Shown in pieces: positions 21,455 through 32,815 of a stretch of DNA of 46,124 nucleotides. The first letter of the stretch is position 1, and every line of letters starts with the position of its first letter. The position numbers and the translations under genes are program-made. Location of the stretch: contig JANBPK010001518.1 in the NCBI GenBank assembly GCA_027579435.1, positions 1 to 46,124 of the forward strand, read 5' to 3'. Under the pieces are notes generated by a model. The model worked only from the letters and a program-made list of their open reading frames with translations. It was not told the DNA's origin and ran no database searches. The stretch is from Candolleomyces eurysporus. Taxonomy: Eukaryota > Basidiomycota > Agaricomycetes > Agaricales > Psathyrellaceae.

Positions 21455-22975
21455 CAGTTTGAATGTAGTTCAGGAGATGACTAATATAGCGCGTACGCTG
21501 AAATACGCACGACCTTACCACTCTGCGGCACTATCTGGAGCTCTATTCAAGAAAGTCCTCCCGTTGCTCACGGAGTCGAGACTGGTTATTGTAGGCTTTG
21601 TCGGCATCCCTTCCATTCCGGATGGGATGTGGAGAAAAGGAATCTTGGGATGGGATTGAAGCCTGACGTCTTGGTTAGTCCGACTACACCGAAGGAGGGG
21701 ATTCCACCGGGAGACATTTCTTAGGTCGAACATTTGTTCCCATTTGAGTATCTGTCTTCTCCTGCAATGATTCCGATGGCGTGAATGAAATTTCAGAGTT
21801 TATAGAAGAAGTTTGAGTTACACGGGCTCCGTACCCCGGTGCTGATCAGATCTTTGGGTTGGATTCTTGTCCCAAGGCATGGCCGTATGGAGCAAAGGCT
21901 CCGCTCGAGCAAGAGCGAGCTGCCTTGTCCCAAGCTCTCGAGAGGAATGGGTCTGAAAGGTGAGGGAAGAGGGGATCAGGGAAGAAGATCGGCTGTTAGC
22001 TACCAATTTGTAGGCAGCAAGGACTTATGTCTCGGGCAGATTTTACATTTCATCCTAATTTGCGCTTTCTCTCTATTCGCTATACTATAACCATTGGATC
22101 CAGCCTGCAACCTTACTCGTCTTAAATTCTCGCCGGTGATCAATATATTGTTAATCTGTTTGTGTCCGCTATGTACTTCTATTAAAATTGCTCGATTTCA
22201 CTCGAGCATATCTAGCAGTGAGATCTCGAGGTGACTATTTGTAGATACGAAAGCCTACCCCTTTCGCCTTTCGACACTGAGCGAAGCAAAGACTCAACAC
22301 CACAAGGATTAGAGTACATGCAGGATATCGTTGACGGAGCGCCTGCGATTTCATTGATGACGAGTGTGGCTCACAAGACCCAGGTGGTCGGGCCACAACT
22401 TCCAGACTCTGGAAACACCTGAGCCGTCGTCGGCTCGTACCAAAGCACACTCCAGCGACCTCAAGAGGAAGGCCGATGACAATGGGGACCCCATACGACC
22501 TACCAAGAAGCCCAGGTTCTCGGACGGCTGCTGTTCAAGTGGGTCCTCTTCGACTAATTTTCAATGTGCTCCAGGCTATCCTCCTGTCACCTAAGCCAAA
22601 AATCTTCCACAGGCCAAAGACTCGAGCGACCACGAACAGTGTCGTTCATAGCCTCAAGGCTACTCGAGGCTGATAATCCAATCCAACCTTGCTTCTCCGA
22701 TGGTGCAGAGTCCATTATGTGGCCACAGCAGGCCCGGTTGTCTGGCACGAAGGCTCAATCCTCGTTGAGCAGGCGAACATGGAATTATTCCACGAGTTTC
22801 TGCTGGTACTCGGAAGAGCCAGCTGATCTACTTGGTCACGGTCGCGTTCTGTCGCGTTACGTCATTACACGGGGTGTGACAGAAACGCATTATGCAGCGT
22901 GACATTCGGATGCAGTGACGACGTGACGACGACCACAACGACGACGACGAGCTCTCCAGTCTACCAACGCGTACG
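21455..22975. other. Boundary region between GTPase array and housekeeping genes
   Basis: No complete gene supported. Traces of coding sequence occur on +: a basic nuclear-signal-like piece (KRKADDNGDPIRPTKKPR, about 22468-22520) and a short frame with GPVVWHEGSILVEQANMELF (about 22728-22790), separated by stops. They may be fragments of one decayed kinase-like gene, but the link is a guess. The final 75 bases form the short upstream region of ORC6. Confidence 0.35.
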
Positions 22976-24296
22976 ATGTCGCAAAGAGAGAAAATGAAGC
23001 TGGAGGGCATGGGATGCGGTCCAGAAACGGTCGAGAGGGCGATGGCGCTGTTGCTCAAGGCGAAGCCCAAAACTGCTGCAGGCTCGGGGCATGAATTGGG
23101 GCAACTGTCGACAAGTCTGGCGCCAATCTGTGCTCTCCTAGCATCTGAACAGTATGTCTACCCGCTACTTGTGCTACGTTGAGTGCTCAAATGTCCCATT
23201 CAGGCTCGGTAATGGTGAAATCACCGAGTTTACTGCCCAGAATGCTGCATGTCTCGACAAGGCTGCGTTCAACAAGGCGCTGCGGATCGTTCACGCTGCT
23301 CTGGCCGTCGGAACCTCGACGAGGAAACAGGAATCTTATGCCTCTCTCCTGGACAAATACGTGTCACACCCTCTCTTGAGAACTCAGCTCGAAAAGTACT
23401 GCACACAGGTGGAAAGGGATGCGAAGGCGTTGGGGATGAAAGCTACCGACCTCAGGACTCACGAAATGATTTGCACCATTGTCTATTGGGTATGCGCCGC
23501 TGCCAAGGTGAGCCTAATTACTACATTTCTCTATGCTCTTCTGACCGAACTATTCCAGGTCCACGAACTGCCAGACGTCCGGATATTCGGCCAGGAGCAT
23601 GGCGCGTCCGCAAAAAAGATCACGGATATGTGTGCTGCGTTGACCAAGAAGTTGGCGCCGCTGCGAAAGAAAATTGTTGAGGAAACCAAAACTGCTACAG
23701 CGCGAACGCCTTCACCAACCAAGCGAGCTGCTACGGCCACTCCTCGCCGCTCAGTGCGCCAGCATCGCGAGATTTTGACCAAAGAATCGGTGAAGAAGCG
23801 ACCTGCGCCTGAAGCAACCGCAACACCGACAGCAACACCCTCGAGAGCAGTTAACCCTGAGGACGACGATGACGATGCCATCTTCTTCCCAGAAACACCC
23901 ACGAAGAAGAGAAAACTAGATTCTTCTCCATCCAAATCCCCGTCTAAACAACTCTTCCCTACCGCCGCCGCCTCGTCCTCACGACGAACTCTCGACGAGC
24001 TGCCTCAAACACCTCGTAGATCTCGAACGGCAGCAACCCCTAAAGGTTCTCCGCTGAAAAAGGCTATCCTTCCAGTGTATGAAGCTCCGGATGTTGAGAT
24101 GGAGGAAGCGGAGGTCAGTGAAGACGACGAGCCGTACTCTCGAACCTTCCGTCGGTTCAGACCTGTCTACCAAGAGCAGAGACGGTGGTCTGCAAGGGAT
24201 CCTCGTCTCAGAAAGCTGATGAAGCTGGGAGAAGCACGGAAGCTGGAGCTGTTCCAGCAGTATGGGCTAACTAGCTTTCAGCTGGTGGCGGCGTAG
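22976..24296 (+). CDS. ORC6: Origin recognition complex subunit 6
   Basis: Orc6 is the smallest subunit of the origin recognition complex and takes part in loading the MCM helicase at replication origins. The exons 22976-23151, 23204-23507 and 23559-24296 are in phase (405 residues). Residues 1 to about 100 and 105-220 resemble the two cyclin-like helical domains of Orc6 (KALRIVHAAL, YASLLDKYVSHPLLRTQLEK, ICTIVYWVCAAAK). The middle is a disordered, basic, Ser/Thr-Pro-rich stretch with many CDK-type sites (RTPSPTK, TPSR, PETPTKKRK), as in fungal Orc6. The conserved C-terminal end (RTFRRFRPVYQEQRRW, PRLRKL) probably serves ORC binding. Identification is by remembered similarity, not by search. 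Confidence 0.75.
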
Positions 24297-24608
24297 ATGG
24301 TTTTTCTTCTGTACATATACCATGACCCTCGTTTATACCTCTGTTCCGCGTGTTGGCACCCCCTGGCGGATGAAATAATATTCGAATTCAAATAGTCAAC
24401 ATGCCGACATCGGACCAAGCAGTCCGTCGGTGCATGCAAGCCATCACAAACCGCATGGCAGGCAAATGGCAGGTAAGGCAATTTCTCTGCCCTCAGCTCC
24501 AACACCACGAGCAACACGATAGTCCTGCGATATTGAAAATCCTTATCTTTTCAATAAATTCGCGTTATATCACCATCCAGATCGACGCCCACCCTCTTCA
24601 CTGGCGCA
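24297..24608. other. Intergenic ORC6 to AMP deaminase
   Basis: 312 bases hold the ORC6 3' UTR and the AMP deaminase 5' region. A 24-codon frame from 24401 (MPTSDQAVRRCMQAITNRMA) ends at a GTAAGG donor-like site and could be an upstream exon or a uORF. Nothing else is seen. Confidence 0.4.
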
Positions 24609-27600
24609 ATGGCTGACCCTAACAGCCTGCAGCCCTCTCCAACCAGCCAGGCATCCCCGAGCGGAGGATCGTCGAATGCTAGTGGTTTGCACATTCCCGA
24701 ATCTAAGGATGGGTATTTCGGGTATGGAGAAGAGCGAAGCCTTCAGCAGGTTCATCATCTTGACCCTTCGATGCGTCGATATTCTGACTTTGGAAGAGAT
24801 TAGATTGAAGAAAAGCGGATTTACCATCGTCGAGCATCGGACGCTATTTCTGACGTTGGAAGCGCAAGGCAAAACCTAATTCACCAAAGCCCTGTAGGCT
24901 CGGATCCGTTCTATGAGGAGGAAGAGGACGATCGCGGTTTGAAGGAGCAGTTGTGGTCGGGGGAGGCTCGTGCTACGGGTGCGTTTCCTATCGACTATCA
25001 TCGTGAACCATGCTCATGATTGGTCACCACAGATATCCTCAACGCAGAGCAAGCCCATCTTCTTCAGGCATTTCAGAAATGCCTCGACATTCGCGATAAA
25101 TACATGCTCAAATCCCGCCAGAGGCTCGGAGACGACCCTCGAGACTACGATGGTGTCTTCAAGGGCGTCGACGAGAAGGGTGCTGATGTATGCGGGGTTA
25201 GACCCGATACCAACTTGCGTTCCTTGTCGAAGACGGATCATCCAAACCCAGGATTTGAGAAATGGAAGATCTATCCAGAGCCTCCTCCCCCACACTGGCA
25301 CTGGAAACAGGACCAAGTTGTCAGTGCTACTGGTCAAAATCATGCGCATGGTGACAATTTCGATTTCGGAAAATGCGAAATACCGGGCCCTATAGAAGGG
25401 TGGTCTTTTAAGATGGATGTGAAAGGTGTATACCAAGTTTATGACGACGGAAAAGGTGTGTTCTCTACTCGACTTATTGGACTGCCCTCCGGAACTGATG
25501 CTTCGACTCTTTCAGAGGAGAAAGATAAACCTGCATTCGATATCCCCGATATCCGCGAATATTTCATGGATCTTGAATACGTGCTCAGCGTCATTGCCGA
25601 TGGGCCTACGAAATCGTTCGCATACAGACGATTGAAATATCTGGCGAGCAAGTTCACGATGTATAGTCTCTTGAACGAGTTCCAGGAAATGGCCGATATG
25701 AAGGTGTGTAGCCCTCCGCTCTCCGGGTTCTTGTTCTAACGCGCCTTCAGCGGGTTCCCCATAGGTGCGTTCCTAATCTCAAGGAGAGCAAGGCTTCTCG
25801 GATTCAAGCTCTCCCAGGGACTTCTACAACGTGCGTAAGGTGGACACCCACATCCACCATTCGAGCAGCATGAATCAAAAGCACTTGCTCCGATTCATTA
25901 AGTCGAAGATGAAGCGGAGTCCTGATGTACGCTTTTCCTCGACGCATGACATGTCTATCGTGCTTACCGTACACTCAGGACGTGGTGATATTCCGTGACG
26001 GGCAAGAGTTGACGCTCTCCCAGGTGTTCGAGTCGCTCAAGCTTACTGCTTACGATCTTTCCATCGACACTTTGGACATGCACGCTCATCAAGATTCCTT
26101 CCACCGCTTCGATAAGTTCAATCTGAAGTATAACCCGATCGGAGAATCCAGGCTGCGAGAAATATTCTTAAAAACTGATAATTACATCCAAGGGCGTTAC
26201 CTTGCTGAGTTAACAAAAGGTGAGCGAACCCCACCCAATGATTCGTGCTCGAATCTCGCTAAATTTGGATGTAGAACTGATGACCGACTTGGAGCAAAGC
26301 AAGTACCAGGTATATACTTTCCTACTCTTTTCATGAAACTTGAACCTTATCCTATCGCAGAACGTAGAGTGGCGAATCAGTATCTACGGCCGAACACCGG
26401 ACGAGTGGGACAAACTTGCGCGATGGGTGATCAATCACAAGCTCTACTCTCACAACGTACGGTGGCTCATCCAGATTCCGCGCTTGTATGAGGTGTACAA
26501 GGCCAACGGATCAGTAAAAACCTTCGAAGACATTGTTACAAGTATGTGCACACTGGCCAGTCTGGCCTCTCTTTCCTCGCTTCAAAACGGTCACTAACGC
26601 CCTCTCTCAGACGTTTTCCGACCTCTGTTCGAAGTGACGCAAAATCCCCAAAGCCATCCCGAACTCCATATATTCCTCCAACGTGTGATCGGGTTCGATA
26701 CCGTCGACGATGAATCGAAAATCGAGAGGAGAATTCACAAGAAGTTCCCTTATCCTCGGCTTTGGGATCTTCCTCAATCTCCACCATACTCTTACTGGAT
26801 CTACTACATGTTCGCCAATATGGCCAGTTTGAATAATTGGCGTCGCTTGCGGGGTTTCAGTGAGTTCACGTCTACTCACTTCAGGGTTTATCTGACGAAT
26901 GTATCAAATCAAATTAGATACGTTCGTTTTCCGACCTCATTGTGGAGAAGCTGGGGACACCGACCATCTTACGTCGGCGTTCTTGACATCCCATTCCATC
27001 TCCCATGGGATCTTGCTTCGTAAAGTCCCGGCGTTGCAGTATCTATTCTATCTTAGACAGATCGGTATTGCGATGAGCCCTCTGAGCAACAATGCGTTGT
27101 TCTTGACTTATGAGCGGAACCCCCTTCCCGATTTCTTCAAGACTGGGCTGAACGTTAGTTTGAGTACCGACGATCCGCTGCAGTTCCATTTCACCAAGGT
27201 GAGCTGTTCCTTTGCAAGTATGTTTCATCGTCCTCTGACCTTGCTGTCTGTTTAGGAACCTCTCTTGGAGGAGTACAGCGTGGCAGCTCATGTAAGTTGA
27301 CATCTCTCGTCTACTATCAGCAGAACGTCATATTGATTGCTCTCTCTCCAGATTTACAAATTCCCTCAGAGCTCTTTAGCGGAGCTGGCGCGCAACTCCG
27401 TCCGGCAGAGTGGATTCGAAATGGAGATCAAGCGACACTGGTTGGGAAGCAACTGGTACCTCCCAGGAGCTGCTGGCAACGATATCAACAAGGTAACTAA
27501 CCCCCTCCACCTCTATCTCTCATCCGCTTTAAGCTAAGCGACTTTATCTAGACCAACGTCCCTGATATCCGCTTGGCTTACCGACACTCGACTTTACTCG

Positions 27601-27800
27601 GGGAGCTGGAAATGATTCGACAAGCGAGCTCGATGAAGCAGGAGAGTGCCCCTATAGTTAAAGTTACACTTCCGACATCCTCCTTGCCTACCATTAAGGA
27701 GCCAGAGAGGGGGGAAGAGCAGGCAGAGTCCGTGAGGGAGGTTCATATTCAACCCACGCCTGATGCCATTGCTGCGAAGGCGATGGGGTTTAGGTCTTGA
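24609..27800 (+). CDS. AMD1: AMP deaminase
   Basis: AMP deaminase converts AMP to IMP and ammonia in the purine nucleotide cycle, in the cytosol. Thirteen exons join in frame: 24609-24749, 24804-24978, 25033-25703, 25751-25764, 25818-25926, 25979-26219, 26275-26309, 26361-26541, 26611-26859, 26918-27198, 27256-27291, 27352-27492 and 27552-27800, giving 840 residues, normal for the family. Metal- and substrate-binding motifs are complete: [49 protein letters not shown] and [14 protein letters not shown]. The diverged N-terminus is the usual regulatory region. Exon 4 is only 14 nt. An in-frame TAG at 24801 is removed by a 54-nt intron (24750-24803). Confidence 0.9.
25751..25764 (+). other. 14-nt microexon of AMP deaminase
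   Basis: CGGGTTCCCCATAG between CTTCAG and GTGCGT supplies RVPH plus two bases of Arg. It completes the conserved [17 protein letters not shown] run, which neither neighbouring exon encodes. Confidence 0.85.
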
Positions 27801-27988
27801 CCCTTTCCGATATGCATTTGAATGTTGAGTACACCGAATGAATATGTGGCAGCCAAGATTTTCCGCCAAGGGTTGCGCGATAAGATAAGATCGGCGGTGC
27901 CTTTACACGTACAAGGTAACATTTTTCCACGCTGCCATCATCTGGTTCCAGAGTTTCGACAACTTGCTTGTCTTCATCTTTGACCGCC

Positions 27989-28546
27989 ATGCAGTCTCAT
28001 CCTTCAGTATGTCTTTTCAGGATCGAACAGGAGGAAATTTGGGTAGACTCAACGGAGGCTTAACCAGTACCCAATCTTGAGTCCCTATCTCAAGAAATAT
28101 CCAACATCGGCCGCCAGTCTCTTCCAGACCTACAACGACATCACATACGGTTCGTCAGGCTCTCTTGGTCGATGATCGACAGTGTATTAAGTCAGGTGCC
28201 ACAGCTCAAGAATGGAAGGATACAACAGTCGTTGATCTAGGCGAGGAATACCGGCGTGCAGCTATTCGTGGTCGCCGAAAGATCGGTTTAGAAGATGGGG
28301 GAGGATTTGCGGAGGACTTTTCCTATGTCTTTCCGTGCTCGCTTTCAGAGAAGTTCACGTTTGAGCAGTGCGTATCTTTCTGTAACTCATTCAAACATTT
28401 GAATACTGATTGAATCACGACGTTGTAGGCTTCAAAACGCGTTCTCGCATCTAGAGACTGACCAGATATTCCTGGCCATTACATCCGAGGATGCGTCGAT
28501 TGTCTACTACAAACTCAGCACTGGTATTGTCAAACCGCCTGTTTGA
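27989..28546 (+). CDS. SEN15: tRNA-splicing endonuclease subunit Sen15
   Basis: Sen15 is a non-catalytic subunit of the heterotetrameric endonuclease that removes introns from pre-tRNA. The exons 27989-28006, 28068-28149, 28205-28367 and 28429-28546 are in phase (126 residues). Typical features are SLFQTYNDI, VVDLGEEYRRAAIRGR, VFPCSLSEKFTFEQ and the near-invariant fungal end LAITSEDASIVYYKL followed by PPV. The first exon has six codons. AMP deaminase lies just upstream and an intron-containing tRNA-Gln just downstream. The short length fits fungal members. Identification by family memory. Confidence 0.75.
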
Positions 28547-28689
28547 ACGTACTTGATGTCCTCCCTCCCCAATGCTGTTGGCTCAAGGCATTGCTCGGCG
28601 GGTATCGTTCCCTTGGAACCGTCCACCCGGCGTCATATCGTTCCTTGACTGCGCGGCGCGTTGAAATCGGCTTGGCAGAGGGATTTAGT

Positions 28690-28774
28690 GGTACTATAGT
28701 GTAGTGGTTATCACTCGGGATTTTGACTACTCTCCTAAATTCCCGAAACCCAGGTTCGAACCCTGGTAGCACCT
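28690..28774 (+). tRNA. tRNA-Gln(TTG) with 13-nt intron
   Basis: A cloverleaf is seen: acceptor GGTACTA/TAGCACC (one A-C mismatch), D arm GTG/CAC, anticodon stem CGGGA/TCCCG, anticodon TTG at 28723-28725 and T arm CCAGG-TTCGAAC-CCTGG. A 13-nt intron (28727-28739) sits in the canonical place after base 37. The CCA end is not encoded. Confidence 0.9.
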
Positions 28775-28982
28775 CTTCTTTTCCATCTCGTTTTGGTGCA
28801 CAGACGTTCGTTTTCGGTCGAGATCATTGACTACTATACACTACTGTACACATTGATTTACTACTGTACATTTTGATTGACTGCTATACATCTCTGATTT
28901 ATCACTACACAATGCAGAACTCAAGACTTGTATACGAAGCGACTACATCAACCAGACTTGTTCACTATTTTAAAAGAAGCTT

Positions 28983-29595
28983 CTACGCTTTCACCTCTGT
29001 CGCGATGTGACCCAAAGTGGCGTAATCCCCATCATCGAGCAGCTTGGTGATTTTATCGAACTGGCCCTCGGCGACCTTGACCTCATACTGGCGGTTCGAG
29101 TGGGTGTAACCCAGGACATCTGGCTGTCGGCACTCCGTGCTGGAGGCCGCGACCTCAGCCCGACCGGTTCTTGAGTTCCAGTACCAGCCGGCGGACTGCC
29201 AGGTGGAAGTGTTGGCGCTGGGAACGCTTCCGCCTATTTATCACAATAGAAAATCCGAGTCGGTACAAATTCTTCGTCAGGGATTTAGAAGGAGGTCGGT
29301 CGGACTTACATACGGTGCTCCCGCCGACGCTGATTACAGCCATTTGGTGCGTGCAGGACTGGCTTCCATAGCAGGCGGCGTACCAGCTCCCCGACATGTT
29401 GGATAACCTGACGGACCAACCTAAGGAAGCGCTGGACCACCAGCAGCAGTTGCCGGCTGGGAGGTTGTTGCAGCAACCGTAGGTACTGCTGCTGCAACCG
29501 CGAGAGGCATAAGTACAGAGGTTGGCCGCGTAGCCAAAGTTGAGTGTGAAGGTGAGTGCGGTAAGCACTGAGAAGAGAACCGTAGTAAAGTGCAT
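28983..29595 (-). CDS. Small secreted cysteine-rich protein, tandem copy 1
   Basis: The exons 29310-29595 and 28983-29233 (minus) join in phase to give 178 residues. A signal peptide of about 23 residues (FSVLTALTFTLNFGYA) is followed by a cysteine-rich N-terminal half with YGCCNN and NCCWW, and a C-terminal half with one Cys, ending HIATEVKA. It is most diverged from copies 2 and 3. A TATA-like box lies about 77 bases upstream of the ATG. No family is recognised. Secretion is inferred from the signal. Its role (effector, cell-wall or stress protein) is open. Confidence 0.75.
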
Positions 29596-29670
29596 GATGC
29601 AGAAGTGAGTATGCGGTTTGGTTAGAGCCGTTCGAGTTGCCTCTGAGATGTATGTGCATTTTCATGCAGG

Positions 29671-29679
29671 GTTTTTATA
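29671..29679 (-). promoter_or_regulatory. TATA box of secreted-protein copy 1
   Basis: CTATAAAAAC on the minus strand, about 77 bases before the ATG. Equivalent boxes stand at about 33518-33526 (copy 2) and 36657-36665 (copy 3) at nearly the same distance. Confidence 0.6.
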
Positions 29680-30448
29680 GTGCTCTCATTGGACTTCGTG
29701 GACTTTGGTCCGTTGCAGGATCGACTATCAAAGACCAAGCGTCCTTGGATCACCACAAGGACAGCTCCAAGAAGTCTGGTGCGGCGGGATCCAGAAAAAG
29801 AATCGTCAATGAGCGTTTTGGCAGGGCTCCGAGGAGAACTTGGCATGAGAGAGGATGGAGGTGTATGGTCAAACTTCTTCGTTCGATGGCTTCCTTCCGT
29901 CCTTTACGCAGCATTGGTGTTACCATTAGCTGTCGTCTGCGGAAGAAGTGAGAATATAGACCATGAGCTGCAGCAAAGAACATTTGAATTATCCCATAGC
30001 ATTTAGTATTCGAAATGTATTCAGTCGGGTCGGGAGTATGGACCATGCGGCTGCACGGAACGGTCCGGCTTCATTCAAGTAAAACCAGTGAGACTGGTGG
30101 AGCTGATACCAGAGTCNAAAAAAGCTCACCTGAAGGTTAAATTAGATTTTAGGAACATAAGGTTAGAGGAACCATTGAATTGAACAGAAATAGACCACAC
30201 CACGATCCTTGACTCCGTGTGCCCGCACCAGCAGAAAGAAAGGAATTGAAATGCAGTCATATTTGATAGACAGTGAATGGCGAAGGACAGAAGCACTGAC
30301 AGAAAGGGTCAACTGCGGCAGAAGAAGCCTACGTACTAGGGTCACGAAAAGCGGATAAACCAGGACCTAAATNAAAAAATTAAATCCGTATCACTCTACA
30401 GAAGACAATCTGGAGTACGATATGGACACACCAATATCACAGACGGAG
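29680..30448. other. Intergenic between secreted-protein copy 1 and HEM14
   Basis: The upstream region of copy 1 and the 3' flank of HEM14. The same kind of sequence recurs at 33540-34340 and 36680-37400, so it is part of the duplicated unit. Two N characters at 30117 and 30373 precede A runs. Minus-strand short frames are open but not supported. Confidence 0.45.
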
Positions 30449-32107
30449 CTAATATTCCCCAAGCGCCAAGGCGGCAGCTCTACCTCCCTCAACGCAATCT
30501 CCGACACTCACTCCTCCGACACCAGCACCCACAATTTGAAATTGATCGCCAAATTCGGACGAGAGGCATTCTCCCAACTCGGTCATCCTTTCAAGGTGGC
30601 CCGGTAGAAGGGTAGGAATGCAATCCACGTTCGAATGGATGCGCCAGTAAATCGGCGAAGGAAGTCGCCGCGACAGATGAATTGATAACTTCTTGAGGAT
30701 TCTTTGGACGTATTCTGCTTCAAGAGATGACGCGTTGACATCCGAAGAGGAAAGAGGCGCCTGAATTTGGGGGACTGGGTAGGGACCACCGACCATAACA
30801 GTCAATTTGGTAAATTCTGCATCGCCGTTCCCAGGCTTTTCTGCGATGCTGGTATCTTGAGCTGAGACAGAGCACGAGTCGAACACTGTTCCAAGGATCC
30901 CAGGACCTTCGGCGGGTGATGCTGGGTACCCTTGAGGCGGCCGAGGAACTAGGTATCCGAAGCCTGCAGGATGAATAGTAGATGGGTGTCCTGGGAAGAC
31001 GATGTTTACCACATGTACGGAGGAGGTTGGATTTCTGATCAAATATTCGAATGGCTTTAAGGAGCGAAAAGAAGGTGCGAGCAGTTTATAAAGGTGAGGT
31101 GTTGGCAAAGCGGAGATGAGATGTGAAGGAGTGACAGAGTCGCCACTCGACAAGGTGATCTGCGATATCCTTGTTAGTATAGGCGCCTGGAGAAGGAAGG
31201 ATACTCACTTTCAGATGACCACCATTCTCAGCAACAGATGACACGGTTGAGCCACGCAGTATTTCGACGCGACTCTGGCGTTTGAGATACTCCTCCAGGG
31301 AGGTTGTCAGTGTCTGTAGCCCATCTCTGAACGAGAACACGGAGGCCCCGCTCATGAGATGGGGGACAGTCCCCGTTTCGTATGCATCCTGCGTTTGCTT
31401 CTTGGAGGGAAATAGCGAGCCTCTAATCAAACTCCCCCAACCACGCTCTTCTGCATCCCACATTGCAGCAAATGCACTCCGAACACTGATCTGCCTTGAG
31501 TCAGCCGCATAAATCCCATGGATCAAAGCGCTGCCAAATATTTGGGCGAAGTCGGCACCAAACCGACGTCTAAGGAATGCGTCGACACTTTCGTCTGTGG
31601 ATCCCTGTGGTCGGTTGCCGAGTTTCAAAGCTTCTTGCAGAATCGCGGGCGCGAGAATACGAGTCAGCGGGGACTTCATCAACGACCAAAGCGAATCCGG
31701 GATTCGTTGCAGGCCGGACACTCGTTCGCCATACGAGGGTGGGATGTAGAGGAACCGTGACTTTGCTGCAGGGGATGATTTAGGGACCGTTATGATTTGA
31801 TTCTCCAAGCCTAGTAAATGGATCTAACCACAATAAGAGCTCGCATGCAAATTGAGCAGAAATGGAGCACCGTACTCACCAATTCCAATACGGACCGTGC
31901 GTTCGGTCGCAATGTTCGAGGGCCAGCTTCCAGCAAGGCTGTCGCGTTTTGTTCCTTCAACTCGACCCTTCTACTTCTGACCCATCCACCGAGCTCCTTA
32001 TTGCGCTCGATAAGCGTTATTCTTGATCCCGGGCAGCGACGAGCCAGGTGGAAAGCGGACGACAGCCCACTCAGACCGCCTCCGAGGACAGCAATATGCC
32101 TTGTCAT
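30449..32107 (-). CDS. HEM14: Protoporphyrinogen oxidase
   Basis: Protoporphyrinogen oxidase oxidises protoporphyrinogen IX to protoporphyrin IX, the penultimate step of haem synthesis, using FAD, at the inner mitochondrial membrane. The exons 31880-32107, 31209-31823 and 30449-31159 (minus) give 517 residues, the usual length. The FAD dinucleotide motif GGGLSGLSSAFHL starts at residue 9, KELGGWVRS follows, and family motifs include VPKSSPAAKSRFLY, ALIHGIYAAD and the C-terminal VGDCVEGGRAAALALGE. It is the only intact copy of three. The partial copies lie at 34340-35306 and 37430-37980 on the same strand. Confidence 0.9.
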
Positions 32108-32242
32108 GATTGTTGAAGTGAGTTTGCCGGTCCTTCAATGCTTCCTCATCACAAAGAGGAGAGCTGTCAAGGGGGCTGCGGAGGATACGGGTAGGACAGC
32201 AGAAATTGTTCTGGGCATCGTTGTGGCAATGGAGTAAAGCGT

Positions 32243-32305
32243 TAGATGGCCTCGAACCGGCGACGACCGGCGTTCACACGCCCCAATTCTCGATCTAAGC
32301 GCCCA
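32243..32305 (-). other. tRNA-like element (also at 35450-35512, 38098-38140)
   Basis: On the minus strand it has a T-arm-like CGCCGGTTCGAGGCC and a near-complementary end pair (CTTAGA / TCTAA), but the D arm is too short and the anticodon stem irregular. It recurs in each tandem unit and in part at about 35008-35050. It is a tRNA relic or chance B-box-like sequence. Confidence 0.3.
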
Positions 32306-32439
32306 AGTCGGGGGAAAGAGGCCACAGATTGCTCAAATGAGCTAATTCTGTTGTGTTAGACGCAGCCGCCGGAGAATAGGCTTGCTGTCTAGCATGTTGA
32401 TCTAATATTGAATACGATGAGAGACTCGCATCAATGAGA

Positions 32440-32720
32440 TGAACGTTTCTATCACCTACGTGTAAATTCCTATCGTCCAGAGTCGTTCCCAAAGGATTGT
32501 GCAGGTCTTCACGGTTTATTGACTTTATGTAGCTTAATTGCCACAAGCTTATTTTTTGCAATTTCGTGGTAANGGGGGGCGCCCAGAAAGGATCTGCAAA
32601 GAAAAGGGCGAAATCACACACAGTCGCACCAGAGTCTGCGAGGTAGCAGGAAAGAGAAGACGACAGGTACCTTGAGCATCACGCTCCCTAAAAGATACAG
32701 AGCTTTGTTCTCGTCGAAGC
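32440..32720 (-). pseudogene. Duplicated 3' fragment of the RhoGEF-kinase gene (unit 1/2)
   Basis: Collinear with 38380-38575 of the intact gene: AGGATCTGC acceptor side, a relic of the exon encoding SGRPPYHY, and TTGAGCATCACGCTCCCTAA matching TCAAGCATCACGCTCCCCAA. It carries stops and an N at 32573. It marks the kinase end as part of the tandem unit. Confidence 0.6.
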
Positions 32721-32815
32721 TGTTTACTATGCTACACATTGCAGAACTCGGAGACTTGGAGACGAAGCGGACTACATATGTCAGACAACTTATTAGCTAT
32801 TGCAAAAAATTGCTT

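Noticed and set aside
22231..22900. A gene upstream of ORC6 with a nuclear-signal-like stretch
   Set aside because: Short pieces in different frames with stops between them and no consistent splice model. Noted only as possible remnants.
24801..24803. Premature stop making AMP deaminase a pseudogene
   Set aside because: An in-phase 54-nt intron with a branch site removes it, and all other exons and motifs are intact.
28530..28772. Minus-strand frame starting LPGFEPGFREF
   Set aside because: It is the antisense of the tRNA-Gln gene at 28690. The same peptide appears at 44559-44807 over the other tRNA-Gln. Not protein genes.
32243..32305. A functional tRNA gene
   Set aside because: The D arm is too short, the acceptor has mismatches and the anticodon loop is not well formed, so only a tRNA-like element is claimed.
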